From: Malus domestica
Taxonomy: Eukaryota > Streptophyta > Magnoliopsida > Rosales > Rosaceae
NCBI RefSeq assembly: GCF_042453785.1
Contig: NC_091674.1
Span: 17,767,001 to 17,831,000, forward strand
DNA length: 64,000 nt
Reading direction: 5' to 3'
The notes under the pieces were generated by a model. It saw only the letters and a list, made by a program, of their open reading frames with translations. It searched no databases and was not told where the DNA came from. Position 1 is the stretch's first letter; each line of letters opens with the position of its first letter. This document shows positions 37,739 through 49,437 of this stretch, piece after piece. The position numbers and the translations under genes were made by a program.

Positions 37739-38368
37739 GGATTTTGGCTAATGTTAACATGGATGTATTTTATTAATGTTAACATGGATGTATTTTATTA
37801 ATCATACAATCTTATGTTATGGCTTATAACTTAGCTTTGCACTAGTATTTTGGCTTATGTTAACTAGCCATTTTGTAAATTATGGAGATCTATTTTGGCT
37901 AATGTTAACTAATGTTAATTAGGATTTTCTAAATTATGGAGATCTTCTTATGTACTTGTATTTGTTGAAGTTGCATGTATTGGGCACTATTATTTTTCTT
38001 CTGTTGGGTGATAGAGTTTAAACCAAGCTACATTTGCAAATTAAACCCAATTCTATTAGCAGGTAATAGAAACAAAACAATTGTCAATTTTTTTTAAGAT
38101 TCATAATATACATGGCAAAAATATGCTCCAATTAACCCATATCATGAGATTTGTAGCATTACTCTATTACACAATGGCAAAAATTTGTAGTCCTAGTCTA
38201 AGCAAACACAAATCTGGTGAACAGTACTGTTTTTCTTATCCTGCTTCTTAGTCCGACATTACACTAAACGCTTCACTAAGTTAGTCTAGCTTAGTCCAGT
38301 CTAAGCCAGTCCAGCTTAGTCCCGGCAGCTAGTCCAGTCCGAGACAGTCCGGCGCAACAAACGCACCC
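37739..38368. other. Harbinger 3' non-coding and subterminal region
   Basis: Contains a short direct repeat (TAATGTTAACATGGATGTAT at 37748 and 37771) and near the end clustered TTAGTC(C/T)AG motifs (38270-38340), likely subterminal transposase-binding repeats. Confidence 0.6.
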
Positions 38369-38371
38369 TTA

Positions 38372-39060
38372 GAGTTTATTTATACTTTCATTAAGTATAA
38401 CATAAGATTTTATGGTATCCACCAGTGTAAATATTTTAAATTGAAGATTGAATTCATTCATTGTATTCATATAGGGTCAAGGAGTGTAGCTGTAAAAAAT
38501 CATCAAAATTGGAGTTAAAATAACCGTTAAATCGTGATTTTTCGTTTATAACCGTTGAAAAGTTTTGTCCCGTTACTTGATCTCTGAATGTTTGTTTTTT
38601 TTTGCAATTTTTGGCGTATGCGATCTTGAAGTATATACAAACAAGTTTGACGGTTGGATCGTTGAAATTAGTTTAGTATAATGTGTATCCCATCAAAACA
38701 ATAGAGTTACTAACACTTAAGAGTTTATTCATACTTTCATTAAGTATAACATAAGATTTTGTGATATCCACCATTACAAAATATTTTAAATTGAAGATCA
38801 AGTTCATTCATTGTATTCATATAAGGTCAAGGCGTATAGCTGCAAAAAAAATCATCAAAATTGGAGTTAAAATAACCGTTAAATCATGATTTTTCGTTGA
38901 TAACCGTCGAAATTTTTTGTCCTGTTACTTGATATCTGAATGTTTGTTTTTTGCCATTTTTTGCTGATGCGATCTCGAATCATATACAAACAAATTTGAC
39001 GATTAGATCGTTAAAATTAGTTTCGTAGAATTCGTATTTCATTAAGTTCAATGGTATATA
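38372..39060 (+). repeat. Tandem array, units 6-7
   Basis: Anchors at about 38429 and 38778 (spacing 349 bp). They have the same consensus as 31083-32731, so they are the distal part of that array. Confidence 0.88.
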
Positions 39061-39686
39061 TATATTTATTAAATAGATTTAAATTTATTTATTTTGTACA
39101 TATAATACTTAAGAAATTGAATGGTATGTATATTTAAGCCGATCCAATGGTCACCAATTTTTAATATTTAATTCAATATATATATAATTATTATAGTTTT
39201 TAGGGGTATAAAATTGTTAAATTAATATATATAATTATTATAGTATTTTTTTAGGATTATAAAATTAATATTTTTCGTATCGTGTATCGTGTTACCCACA
39301 TGTATACCTGAACCAACCCGTTATCTTAACAGGTGCTTATCGGGTTACTCGATAACGACCTGATTCGTTATCGTATTGACTTGAACACTTGTTAATTTCG
39401 TGTCATGTCATGTCGGGTTATTGGGTCGTGTCAGGAATTGTCAGGCTTACATGCAAGTGAGCATCCTTCTTAAAAGAAATGTGATTCAATCGATTAGTGT
39501 GGCGCATACAATATTAATTATACTAAACAAAAAAGTATTGAAGTAAATGAGTGAGGTTAACGTTGAACTTAACAAGTGAGACTTTACATTAAAAGAATCG
39601 AACTTTAAACCTATCATAATCTTGACAGCTATTTTACAATCCCTCACTACTTTGGGCTAATCCCAACTCCTAAGGGCAGTGAAGCC

Positions 39687-39961
39687 AAAGCCGACCCTGA
39701 GGGTGTGCAAAAGGTGCCACCGCACAGGGTCCCCAATTCAGAAGGGCCCCTAAAGTTTCTTTACATATAAACAGATGCCTATTATATACTTAAATGTGCA
39801 AGATAATAATAATCACCACTCTAGCGCTAGTGGTGTGGGCCTTCAATCCCCTTGTACATGGCCCGGGTTCGGAAAACAACAAAGAAAATACAATATTAAA
39901 AAATGAAGGGCCTCCATCTAAATCTTGCATAGAGCCCCTAAATTCTCAGAACCGGCCCTGA
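39687..39961. mobile_element. hAT-type MITE (275 bp)
   Basis: The ends AAAGCCGACCCTGAGGG and, reversed, TCAGGGCCGGTTCTGAG form an imperfect inverted repeat. The 8 bp TSD GTGAAGCC is exact at 39679-39686 and 39962-39969. Non-coding, with a GGGCCCC-rich left part. Confidence 0.8.
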
Positions 39962-39969
39962 GTGAAGCC

Positions 39970-41047
39970 TACTTCACATCACATGCAAGAAAAGAAAGGA
40001 CCATCTACTTGGAATTATTGAGTCTTTTATGTAATCAAACTTGTGAGGTTCTTGCCGCCCTTCCTAAATAGTTACTTTTATATATAAGCACAAAATTAAA
40101 GGAAAAAAAAAAACAAAATAATCATGATGAGGACCACGTATACTTTAGGCAGTTCCCAAATTGAATTACTTGCTACAATTGGATTCTTCCTTGAAAATCT
40201 CAAGTCCCCTGCAAAGTTGATCTACATACTAATCACAATTTGATGTGTGGTAACAAAAATCTTTTTTTTTTTTTTTTTTTGTGGTTTTAATGAATTGGAT
40301 ATATATACATTAAACTACAAATTGTAAGTAACGAAGACGAGCAATGTTGAATTTAAAAAGTGGTAATAGGAAGTTACGTAGTGATAATGACCCATATACT
40401 GTAAATTCCTAAAAGAAAATACCTAGATGCTTCCATTGGAACTAGGGATTTTTACGTACTTGAAAAGCACAGTTTAATACGTATGTAAAAACTCCTTTTA
40501 TAATACCAAATCATTAAGTTTACACATATTTTAAGCTGTAATTTGCATGTAAAAAATCAATTAGTGTTTAAACGTCAAAGTCACATCAAAAGGTCACAAA
40601 CCACCTAAACCAAACGTACAACGTACAATAACATTAGTAGGTAGAAATGTACAAGCCTTTCAGGCACAGAGGAAACAAAGACAATAAAGTAAAAACGAGT
40701 GAATCCCACCAAAGCTCTGTGATATACATCTCCATGATCCATGACTGATTGGTTCCTTGTCCAACAAGGCAAGGGCCTTCAACCTTTAACCTCAAGTGGA
40801 ATTTTTTTTTTTAATTTTATATATATATATTTTTTAATTTTTTATATATATAAAACCCCTTGGCAGGCTTTAGCTTATGAGTCTGTCCGTCTTCCACAAA
40901 GACTAGTCCCCTTCAAGGAAAACTCTCTGCAATTTCCTCTCTCTTTCTTCTTCCTCCTCCTCGAAAACCCTCGGCTTTTCGAGCTTTTTTCGATTAGTTT
41001 TTGTTCGTATTTTATACTTCTTGGTCAGAGCTTCAGACCCAATTGAA
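39970..41047 (+). promoter_or_regulatory. Upstream region of the HIPP gene
   Basis: AT-rich intergenic DNA. A TATA-box candidate TATATATATAAAACCCC lies at about 40843-40859, roughly 190 bp before the start codon, followed by a pyrimidine-rich leader (CTCTCTTTCTTCTTCCTCC, 40938-40956). No other gene is seen. Confidence 0.5.
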
Positions 41048-42127
41048 ATGAAGGTGTAGTTTCTCACTCAGCTGCTCGAATCCAATATATATACTGAAGT
41101 TTCTTTCTTTGTTCGTAAAAATTCCCTCCACCAACCCTGTGATTTATGCATTAATTTATTTTTTTTCAAAGATTATCGGGTTGATAAGAATATTATTAGA
41201 TAGTTTAGATTAAGTTTCGGAGAGCTTTGCCTTTTCATTTCACAAAGAAATAAAGAACATGATATTCTCAATGTTTTCTGCTTTTATTCCCTCTTTAGAT
41301 TTCAAAATCTTTGTGATCCTTCTTGTACTTCTGATCATGGTGACTGGTTTCAGAAATTATGATTTTTGGTCCATGAATAATTGATTTGTTCCTTTGGTTT
41401 AAATTGTTAATTGAAAACTAATGAATTGCCATTTTCTCTCCCAAAAATTAAAAAGAAAAACTTAATTGAAAATTATTTTCTTTCTGCAGAAGGTGGTACT
41501 GAAATTGGATTTACATGATGACAAGGAAAAACAAAAGGCCTTGAAAGCAGTCTCCAGCCTTACAGGTATGAACTTTTTAAGCATATCAGTTTGATTTGGC
41601 TTCGTGAAAAACTTGGAAAATAGTAAAAATGGAAAGAAAAAAAATTCTGAATTCTTTCATTTATCAGCACCTATTGAGGCATTCATCTGGGATATTGTCA
41701 CTGGAAATTAAAATATAGTTGCAATCGTAGTCTTTGTTGAAATGTCAAACTATTTATTCCATGCACTTATTGACTTTGTTTTTCCTGTGTTCTGTAAATT
41801 TTTGCAGGCATTGACTCAATTGCTATGGACATGAAGGAGAAGAAACTAACGGTGATCGGCGACGTTGACCCGGTCGATGTGGTGGCCAAACTGAGAAGAG
41901 GGTGGTACACAGAGATCCTAACAGTCGGGCCGGCAAAGGAAGAAAAGAAAGATGATAAGAAAGACGGAGGGGGTGCCAAAAAAGATGACAAGAAAGAAGA
42001 TGATAAGAAGAAACCTGATCCAGTTGCTGAGCTTGTCAAGGCCTACCAAGCATACAATCCCCACATGACCAAGTACTACTATGTCCAAAGTGCTGAAGAA
42101 AACCCGAATTCCTGTGTTATCTGTTAA
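41048..42127 (+). CDS. HIPP: Heavy-metal-associated isoprenylated plant protein (HIPP), metal motif absent
   Basis: Exons 41048-41053, 41490-41565 and 41808-42127 give 133 residues starting [20 protein letters not shown]. Residues 2-66 form an HMA-like fold ([40 protein letters not shown]). The metal-binding M-x-C-x-x-C is replaced by L-D-L-H-D-D, so classical metal binding is unlikely. A Lys/Asp-rich linker (about 74-105) precedes [20 protein letters not shown]. The last four residues CVIC are a CaaX prenylation box, implying membrane anchoring. The first exon encodes only Met-Lys; its donor GTGTAG is weak but the AAG repeat at the acceptor and the family N-terminus support it. HIPPs of this subgroup are linked to stress and immunity; the specific role here is not shown. 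Confidence 0.88.
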
Positions 42128-43449
42128 TTAATTGAGGATTATGAGATGATTAGCGGTTTGATCGTGTATTTTTGGTAAGGCCATCTGAATTTTAATTTTT
42201 AATCATGTTTTGGAACCAATTGGAGGCCAGCCAAAGAAAGGTTTGTGATATGTATATGGAGTGCAAGTGGCTTGAAAAAATAAGTGTCTGAACTTTGATT
42301 TTTATTTTTGATTAAAGTTAAAAAGCACAGTTAATTACTCACCCAGCCTCTATCAATAATTTCTTAATTATTTAACATGATTACTTGTGGATGAAATTTT
42401 TGGACTGTACTAAAAAATTACATGATTTTTCATCATCTGGGCCAGTTGAATAAAAGGTGGGAATTAATTTAGTTTTTCTTTGACAAGTACATAAATATTG
42501 TTTTTGAAACCCAAAAGGACTATGATGGCAACAAGTATGTATTATATTGGAATCGGTTGTGGAAATTTGTCAGATGCAAAAGACCATCGTTTAATATAAA
42601 AAAAATAGTAAGTGGCAAACAATGCAAGAAAAAGAAAGAAAGAGGCAATGACATTGACTTCTAGAACTAGAAGAAGATGTCTTTTAATCTACGGAGTCAA
42701 ATCATGTGGCTGTGTAATCGTATATATATATAATTTGGGCGTTTTAATTAGAATATTAATAGCTCTTAGTTGTAGTGTCGTATAAGGTTAATTATGAGAT
42801 TTTAAGGTTCGTGTGCAAAAAATTCAAATGGACCCTCTTTATGTACAAGGCCTATTTCTTCATCAGTTGACCCAAAAAAACTTTTTTTCCTTGTATGTCT
42901 TTGTTGTTTAGACATTTATTTAAAAGAACTTTGTAGCACCATATTATCGCGGTGAACAATTAATAATAAAGGATCCACAAGAAGAAAAAAAAAACCATTT
43001 AAGATCAAGTATATGTCAAAAATAATATATGATGTTTTTAACCAAGTTAAAAAAAGTACAAAATAAATATAGTAAGAGTTCAAAGCAGAAAATAATATTT
43101 TATTTCTCAAATTTTAACTTAATTAAGTAAAGTGATATATAGGAATAAAATAAAAATTGGTGCCCCTTTGAGATAGGGGCCCTGTGCTGTTGCTCCTATG
43201 TAGCAATGTAGATGTTAACCATCTTATATATTTATTTATTTATTTATTTTAAGATGTCTTATAAATATGTAATTTGAAATAGATGGTTTTGCTTTGGGAT
43301 GATATGAAGTCTCCTCACTGGATTGGGAACGTCCCTCTTGCCAACTGCAAATTATATATGTATGGTAGTCAGCAAACAAGCCGTGACGAAATTGTTAATC
43401 AATTAATCAATGAGTGCCCCTGGTACTAGTAGTGCTAAAGGAATATACA
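42128..43449. other. Intergenic, no gene recognised
   Basis: HIPP 3' UTR (about 250 bp), then AT-rich DNA with a (TATT)n stretch at about 43228-43250 and short A/T runs. I see no ORF or element with clear ends. Confidence 0.4.
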
Positions 43450-44492
43450 GGGGGCGTTTGTTTGCATTCACTAAGTTTCACAGGACTAGACTAGATTAAA
43501 TATTAGTCTAGTCCATGTTTGTTCCTTGGCTAGACTAATTTTAATGGGATTAGCCAATACTCGCTTTCACTAACAACCTCACTAGTCATTTTTAGCTTGT
43601 CCCCTCGAAAACCATGGGACTAGCTAAGAAAGTCTTCGTCCTGCTCAAATCACCTCCTCAACCTAGATTTCGACGGCACAAGCTTCAGGTGCGGCTTCAT
43701 CTCCGACGACGAACTCGTCGACTGCTTCATCTTCGACAATGACCTCGTCGACTGGGTCATCTACGTCATCTTCTTCTCCTTCACTACTTCACAATCGCCA
43801 TGGTTGTGGCTTTGAAGCTACTGATTTTGGCTTTGGCTTTGGCTTTGGCTTTAGCTTCAACTTCGGCTTGCCTCCTCGTCGACTGGGTCATCTCCGCCAT
43901 GGCTGCTTCGCAATCTCAGTCATCTTCTCTATATGATTTTGATATTAGAGGAATGATTTGGTTGTGGTATGATTCTTGTTCTGAATTTTTGTAAATAGAT
44001 CTGCAGGTTTAAATGGTTTCTGGTTTTTTTTTTCGATTAACCCAATTGATTTTTGTTCTAAATTTCTGTAAATCAATTTGCAAGTTTTATTGGTTGCTAG
44101 AAGGCTTGCCTATCTTTTGGAATTTCTGAAGGCTTGGCGAATGGTTAACCAACAAATTCTCTTAATCGAAGAAGAAAGTTAAGAGATTGATGCATGATTT
44201 GGTAGAGAGAAAATGATGGAGAAGAGAAACGAGGAAGGGTATAGGAAGGAAGGGGAAAGAAAATATGCTTGAGTTCATTCATCTCCATACTTCACTGCCC
44301 TTTTATATTATTTTTTGTTTAATTTTTAAGGCAAAAGTGAATTAAATGGCAAGAAAATTATAGTTTGTAAATTAATCTGACACTGTACCAAACATTTCAT
44401 TAAGTTAGTCCAGTTTAATCTAGTATAAGCTAGTTCAGCTTAATCCTTGAAGTTAGTCCAATCCGAGATAGTCTGGTGCAACAAATGCACTC
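43450..44492 (+). mobile_element. Non-autonomous Harbinger derivative (about 1.04 kb)
   Basis: Left end GGGGGCGTTTGTTTGC; right end, reversed, GAGTGCATTTGTTGCACCAG followed by the same TTAGTCC/AGTTCAG subterminal motifs as the 32732-38368 element. The central CTCGTCGACTGG/TCATCTCC-rich part resembles the 5' region of the autonomous element, while both genes are missing. A clean TTA duplication is not visible. Confidence 0.7.
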
Positions 44493-44705
44493 ATAATGTT
44501 TTAAACCAAGACTAAAATTTGGCTTTAGATGAAGTGAGATTGAACACGTTAAAGCTTTACTTGATCATTCGACAGGGATTCTAGTATTGTTTGAGCTGAG
44601 TTGGAGCATTGCTCGAGAGCAACTGTGAAGGGTTCGAGTGTTGCTGGAGGGATCTTAACTCAAAAAGTTAAGGCATGTTTGGCACTCTACTTAAATTTAA
44701 CTCTC

Positions 44706-44870
44706 TTTTTTAGTACATCGATATTTTTACACTAAGGAGAAAGGGAGTTCGGCTGAGCCACACAATGGGCAGCCTAATTTGGTATCGAATTCGCCATTCA
44801 CGAGATTCGAACCTAAGACCTCTCACTTCCAAGTGAGAAGAATACTACCAAATTGTAGTACTGAGTAGCA
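44706..44870 (-). mobile_element. tRNA-derived SINE, copy 1
   Basis: On the minus strand it starts TGCTACTCAGTACTACAATT (box A area), has the Pol III box B GGTTCGAATC (44813-44804), and ends in an A run (plus-strand T run 44706-44711). A second, split copy lies at 46685-46764 plus 48209-48275. Flanking duplication is not clear. Confidence 0.7.
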
Positions 44871-45029
44871 AATCCAATTGTTTAGACTCAAACAGTTTTT
44901 AAGTTTTCAACATTGAATACTTATATTTGGTATGACTATTTCAAAAACTGAATTCAAAACTAATTTGAAAATTAGTCTACTTCTAAAAAGCACAAAAAAT
45001 GAGTTTTTAAAGTTTTTAAACTTCAAACT

Positions 45030-45300
45030 ACTTCTCTCTCTTCTCCTCTCACTCCCGATTTTTCTCTATCATTAGCTTATCTTGTTTTCTCCTCACCTCC
45101 AAATCTCTCTTTCCTCTCTTTGCTCTTTCTCTCTCATCTCTCTCTTTCTTTCCTCCCCTCCTCCTCGATTCTCTCTCTTATTTCTCTCATCTCTGCTCAT
45201 TCTCTCTCCTCCCCTCCTCCCCACAACCTCTCTCATCTCTCTGCTCTTTCTCTCTAATCTCTCTCATTCACTCTCGTCTTTCTCTCTAATCTCCCTTTTA
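45030..45300 (+). repeat. Long CT-rich polypyrimidine tract
   Basis: About 270 bp of irregular CTCTCTTTCTC/CTCATCTC repeats. The ORF across it (45082-45378) is low complexity and not a gene. Confidence 0.8.
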
Positions 45301-46029
45301 TCTGGCCCTCCTTTGAATATTTTTGTTTGTCCAATTGAGTTGTGTAGTAATTTCCGAATCGATGAAGAGTTGTTGTAGGATTATTTTTTTTCTTTTCTTT
45401 TCAATTATTAAAATTTAATACTAATTTTGTATCTCATACCAAACAAGTTTTTAAATCTTAAAAAAAATTGTTCTTAAAAGATGTTTTAAAAAAATATTTT
45501 GAAAAATTATGAATTTTTTTAATACGATACCAAATAGCCCCCTTAGGTTTCCTAAATTCTCAATTTTATATGCACATAGAAAGATTGAAATAGAACATCA
45601 TGTGTGGAAAAGGTGAAAGCCATGACATGATACCTAGTGCCATGGTCTTCGACATATATTAAATAGTGTACAAGATGAAGTCATCTCTAATGCTTTTTGT
45701 TTACCAATAATCTAGCTAATCTTTGGCTTGTTTAAGCAAACACATCCCAACTCCATCAATTTTTTAGTCTTTTCTGAGGGAAAAACAAAAGATAATGACT
45801 CATTATTTAATTAATGTGAAACAGATGGTGACATAATATTGCTTATACATGCAAAATTCTTTACAAAACATCTCCATTGTGGTAGGTAGTTTACACTTTA
45901 TGTCACGTAGAAAAAAAGTGGATATATAAATGATAAAATCCCAATACCTCCACCCAATAATTAAATAGTGTATTAGTAGTGGGTAACATTAAGGTTTCTA
46001 CAAATAAATATATGTGTGTAGTTCCCTAA

Positions 46030-46424
46030 GACCATCTCCAACCCTGGGCTAAAAGCCAAATTACCCCCCAAATTACCCCCCCAAACACTCTCCAACCCAT
46101 GCTAAAATTTTAGGCTAAATGCCAAATGCTATTTCTGGGCCAAATACCCCCCAGCTTTCCCCCCGGGCTAAATGCGAAATGTTTATCGGAATTTAAATTT
46201 TTTTATATTAAAATGTTCATAAAATTAATTTACAATAATCTACATATTTATTTTTTAAAAAAAAAATTGATTTAAGAAAAAAATTTAGGCTAATTTCATT
46301 CTTTAATAATTCCGGGCTAAAATTTTAGGGTAGAAGGGTTGGAGCAGAAAAGATGTTTCCGGGCTAAAAGCTAAATTTTCTGGGCTAAAAAATTTGGCTT
46401 TTAGCCCAAGGGTTGGAGATGGTC
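46030..46424. mobile_element. Tourist-like MITE (395 bp)
   Basis: The ends GACCATCTCCAACCCTGGGC and, reversed, GACCATCTCCAACCCTTGGG form a long inverted repeat continuing into TAAAAGCCAAA. TAA flanks both sides (46027-46029, 46425-46427), the 3 bp TSD of PIF/Harbinger-mobilised MITEs. The interior has GGGCTAAA(A)TGC repeats on both arms. Confidence 0.85.
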
Positions 46425-46435
46425 TAATGGTTTGG

Positions 46436-46634
46436 GATTTGGATCCCATCCAGATCCAAATTGTGAGGATCCTAAGGATCCTCACAACTTAGCCATTCAT
46501 CATGCATCGTACGGTCACAAATCATTTGACTTTTTTTATTTAAAATTAAACACAAATAGTACTTGACAAAAACTGACCGCACGATGTACGATGAACGGCT
46601 AGGATGTGGTGGATCCGGAGAGGATCCTCTTCCA
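46436..46634 (-). repeat. Foldback/MITE-like element, member 2
   Basis: Reverse-complement relative of 13741-13930: GGATCCGGAGAGGATCCTCT at the right end, CACGATGTACGATGAACGGC and its near inverse GCCATTCATCATGCATCGT around an AT-rich centre. It starts 9 bp after the preceding MITE's TSD. Confidence 0.65.
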
Positions 46635-46684
46635 ATAACTAGGAATTTTTGAAAGAAAGGACAATAATAATAATCCTTCAGAGT

Positions 46685-48275
46685 TTTTTTTTATTTTTTT
46701 AGTACAACGATTTATTTTATACTAAGAGGAGGGAAGAGTGCAGCTAAGCCGCATAATAGGCAACTGATAAGGATTTTACTACTCATGTGAATGCGATAAA
46801 AACTCCTATAATACTTGCAAGAATCACAAGATGGTTGTCGTATAAATGGATCTTGCAAGGTCATTCTCCACAGGAATTATTAAATAATTTGAAACAAACC
46901 AAATTTCAATTAATTATTGTTTAGTAGAAATTGAGGTGATTGATTTTATAGCCTACTTAAATTAAAAACGAAATTAATTAATAAAAATAAGACAATCTGC
47001 AATATTAAAAACTAGAAGGAAAAGAAAACAGTTTTGGGAGAAATCAAATTAAGAAAACACTAGGGTTCCACCATCACCTAGCAATCCTATAAACTTTTAC
47101 CAATTACTTATGATCTACACATGCCACTTTGAAGGTTAGATTTTCCTCATTCATATTTTACTTGGAACCTCCAACATAGAACGTATATCTAACATGCAAC
47201 CCGTCCGGACGTTCAGATCAAATCTGAACAAGAAAGACTCATTATGCTTTATGAAAATCTTTTGAAATGCCATGCAATCCTTAAGACGTGGTGTTCATCG
47301 TAAGTGAAATTACAATTATTAATCACAAGAAGCTAGCGTCAATTTCAGGGAATCTTCCAACCAAAATTGCATCAAATTACTTTTCTAAAGGTCCTAATGG
47401 TGATCAAGCATTAAGACAATTAGATAGTTTTTATCCCGGTGATTAATAATTCAAAGTATGCATGCAATCAATCATAAGCAATTAAATAAAAATCACATAC
47501 TCATGCTAAGGCTCAAGGCTTCACTCTAGCAAAAGGAATTAGTTACGCATATTCATAATTAAAATCATAGAAAATATAATTAAGAAAATGATTGAAAGCA
47601 CCTTCAAGTAGAAAATCTCCAAAACCCTAGTAATTCTCTCTGTCTCCAAAATATATCTGCTAAGCCCCCACACAAACCCTAAAAACAGGTCCTTTATTCC
47701 CACTGGGAAACTAAAAATAATAATCAAATAAAATAGGAAACATAACTCTAAATTAAATGGTAAAATTCGCCTAAAATATGAACAACCACGTTTTGGACCC
47801 ATAAGCTGCTCCAAAACTGGCCCAATATAGCTGGATCTAATGTTTGGAATATTTTGAACACTTCTCCAGAAGGCCACAAATCCATCCGAGGTCATCATGG
47901 GCTCCAAAAACACAATTTAAGCCCAAAAACGTCATTTTCCAGCACTGCGCATCGCTCCTTTATTTTATCTTCAGAAAATAACCGTTTGGTGGAAAAATCC
48001 CAAATTTTGATACGATCAAGCTAAGTGACTCACGAACGTCTTCCAACTAGAATTACTCCAAAATTCGTGCATTTGATCCTGTTTTGCTCTAGAGGAAGTC
48101 AAAAGTCCTATATTGAAAATACAATTCAAAGCATCAAAATTCTTCCAAAATATTAACCAAAATATACTAAGATTAAGGTAAAATATATAATATAAAATCT
48201 ACTTATCAGCGACCCAATTTGGTATCAAATTCGCTATCTACGAAATTCGAACATAAAACCTCTTACTTACTTTTG
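46685..48275 (-). mobile_element. tRNA-derived SINE, copy 2, split by a solo LTR
   Basis: 46685-46764 matches the A-tail half of SINE copy 1 (TTTTTAGTACAACGA, GCTAAGCCGCATAATAGGCA). 48209-48275 matches its box B half (CCCAATTTGGTATCAAATTC, ATTCGAACATAAAACC). The break falls inside the segment that is continuous in copy 1 at about 44767-44775. Confidence 0.75.
46765..48208 (-). mobile_element. Solo LTR (1444 bp) inserted into a SINE
   Basis: The ends TGATAAG and CTTATCA form a 7 bp inverted repeat with TG..CA termini. Flanking 5-mers are GCAAC (46760-46764) and GCGAC (48209-48213), a TSD with one mismatch. No primer site, polypurine tract or coding region lies inside; the 124-codon ORF at 47913-47539 has no recognisable motif. 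Orientation is tentative. Confidence 0.75.
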
Positions 48276-49437
48276 AGCATTGTATAAATTTGAAAATCTC
48301 CAACATTAATAATGTAGTGGAGGATGTTGAGGGAAAGGGCCGTCCCCTTTTGTGACATCGATCTCTGGGTCAAGATTGGCGATGCTGCTGGTGTTTCTCG
48401 ATTTCTCGATCAATGTTAGAATTTAAATGTTTGTTCTGCTCGTCATGTTATTTGTTAACTCCCATTACTTCAAGTTTGAAGTTGCTTCTTATGTTAGGGT
48501 GGTGAATTCAATTTCAAATATTTTAATCTGGCCTCTATTTGTTTATAAAGTTAATTAATGTTTTCACCCAGGAAAACGAAAGTAGTTGATAACTTGATCG
48601 TGAGGGTGATAGACCATATGGTGGGCTGGCCCATGGCAAACAAGTAAATGGATCGGCTTTCGGACCGGGTTTGGTTCAAGTTTAATGTCTCTTTCAGTTT
48701 GGAGGGAAAGGCCCATGGCAAACTAGTAAATGTTCTTTTTTTTTTCTTTTTTTTTTCGGAAGCTAACAAGTAAATGTTTAGATACAGAAAAGAGACACTA
48801 ATGAGACACCCACTTCATGAGTCATGGGAACAATGAACAAATCAACAATTGCATGTTTCTTAATCTTTCAAAAAATATTTCATGTTTCTTGAGAAAAATG
48901 ATGAAAAATGAACACACTTTTTCTAGTCCACGTTCTTCTCATCTGGTTTATAGATCATCATGTGGGATGTAGAGATCATAATATTAGGATTCATCAAATT
49001 AATGATTTCACAAAAAATATTGATGTAAAACAATTCACAATTAATTCAATTCTCTTCTGTGAGAAATTATTACAAACAGATACAAACTTTTTTCATTGAA
49101 TTGAAAAAAGAAAAAATGGACTAAAGAGAGTAAAATGAACAATTCTAATCCTATGAAAGAATGTATCCACCACTCTCAAAATTCCACGAGAAAATATTAA
49201 GAACAAATTAATGATATTTTATCTAATTAAGAACCTTGCTATCATAAAAATTCAGAAACTAAGGTAAAAAATGGGGAACTATTATTAGCACTTCAAAAAT
49301 CTCATTCTACACTCCTTATAAACGTATTTTTCTTTCTAATTATAGAAAGTTTGGAGTGTCAAATGAAATTTTAGGAGTACTACTAACAATTCCCAAAAAA
49401 TGCATCAACATTTCAAACTGAGAGATCAGTCACTTCT
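48276..49437. other. Intergenic, no gene recognised
   Basis: AT-rich, with a short inner duplication (GGCCCATGGCAAAC(T/A)AGTAAATG at 48628 and 48709). It includes the 3' flank of the ACS gene. No ORF with a recognisable product. Confidence 0.4.

Larger units (their letters stand above)
32732..38368 (+). mobile_element. PIF/Harbinger DNA transposon (5637 bp), decayed autonomous type
   Basis: The left end GGGCGTGTTTGTTT and, reversed, the right end GGGTGCGTTTGTTGC form the terminal inverted repeat. TTA flanks both sides (32729-32731 and 38369-38371). Sibling units of the surrounding array have the unoccupied CACTTAGAGTTTATT, confirming the TTA duplication. It carries the two genes typical of Harbinger, a DDE transposase and a Myb/SANT-like protein, both with nonsense codons. 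The 5' third holds a TG-rich tract and a 51 bp minisatellite. Removing the element plus one TTA restores the array spacing to 339 bp. Confidence 0.92.
30609..39450. mobile_element. Composite DNA transposon with hAT-like ends and an exact 8 bp TSD
   Basis: The left end reads AGGTCTGGCAAACGG and the right end, reversed, GTAAGCCTGACAATTCC. The flanking ATGCAAGT is exact at 30601-30608 and 39451-39458. Each terminal block of about 170 bp is full of GTCGTGTC and GTTATCTTAACAGG motifs and closes inward with GAAAAATAT. Between them lie AT-rich DNA and seven tandem units of about 340 bp, plus a later Harbinger insertion. No ORF belongs to the outer element, so it must be mobilised in trans. The hAT assignment rests on the TSD length and the CTGGCAA-type ends. 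Confidence 0.6.

Noticed and set aside
40741..41046. 101-codon ORF just upstream of the HIPP start
   Set aside because: Spans the promoter TATA-rich tract and 5' leader; composition Phe/Leu-rich from T-rich DNA, with no family features.
41767..42039. Minus-strand Ser/Phe-rich ORF
   Set aside because: Antisense of the HIPP Lys/Asp-rich linker.
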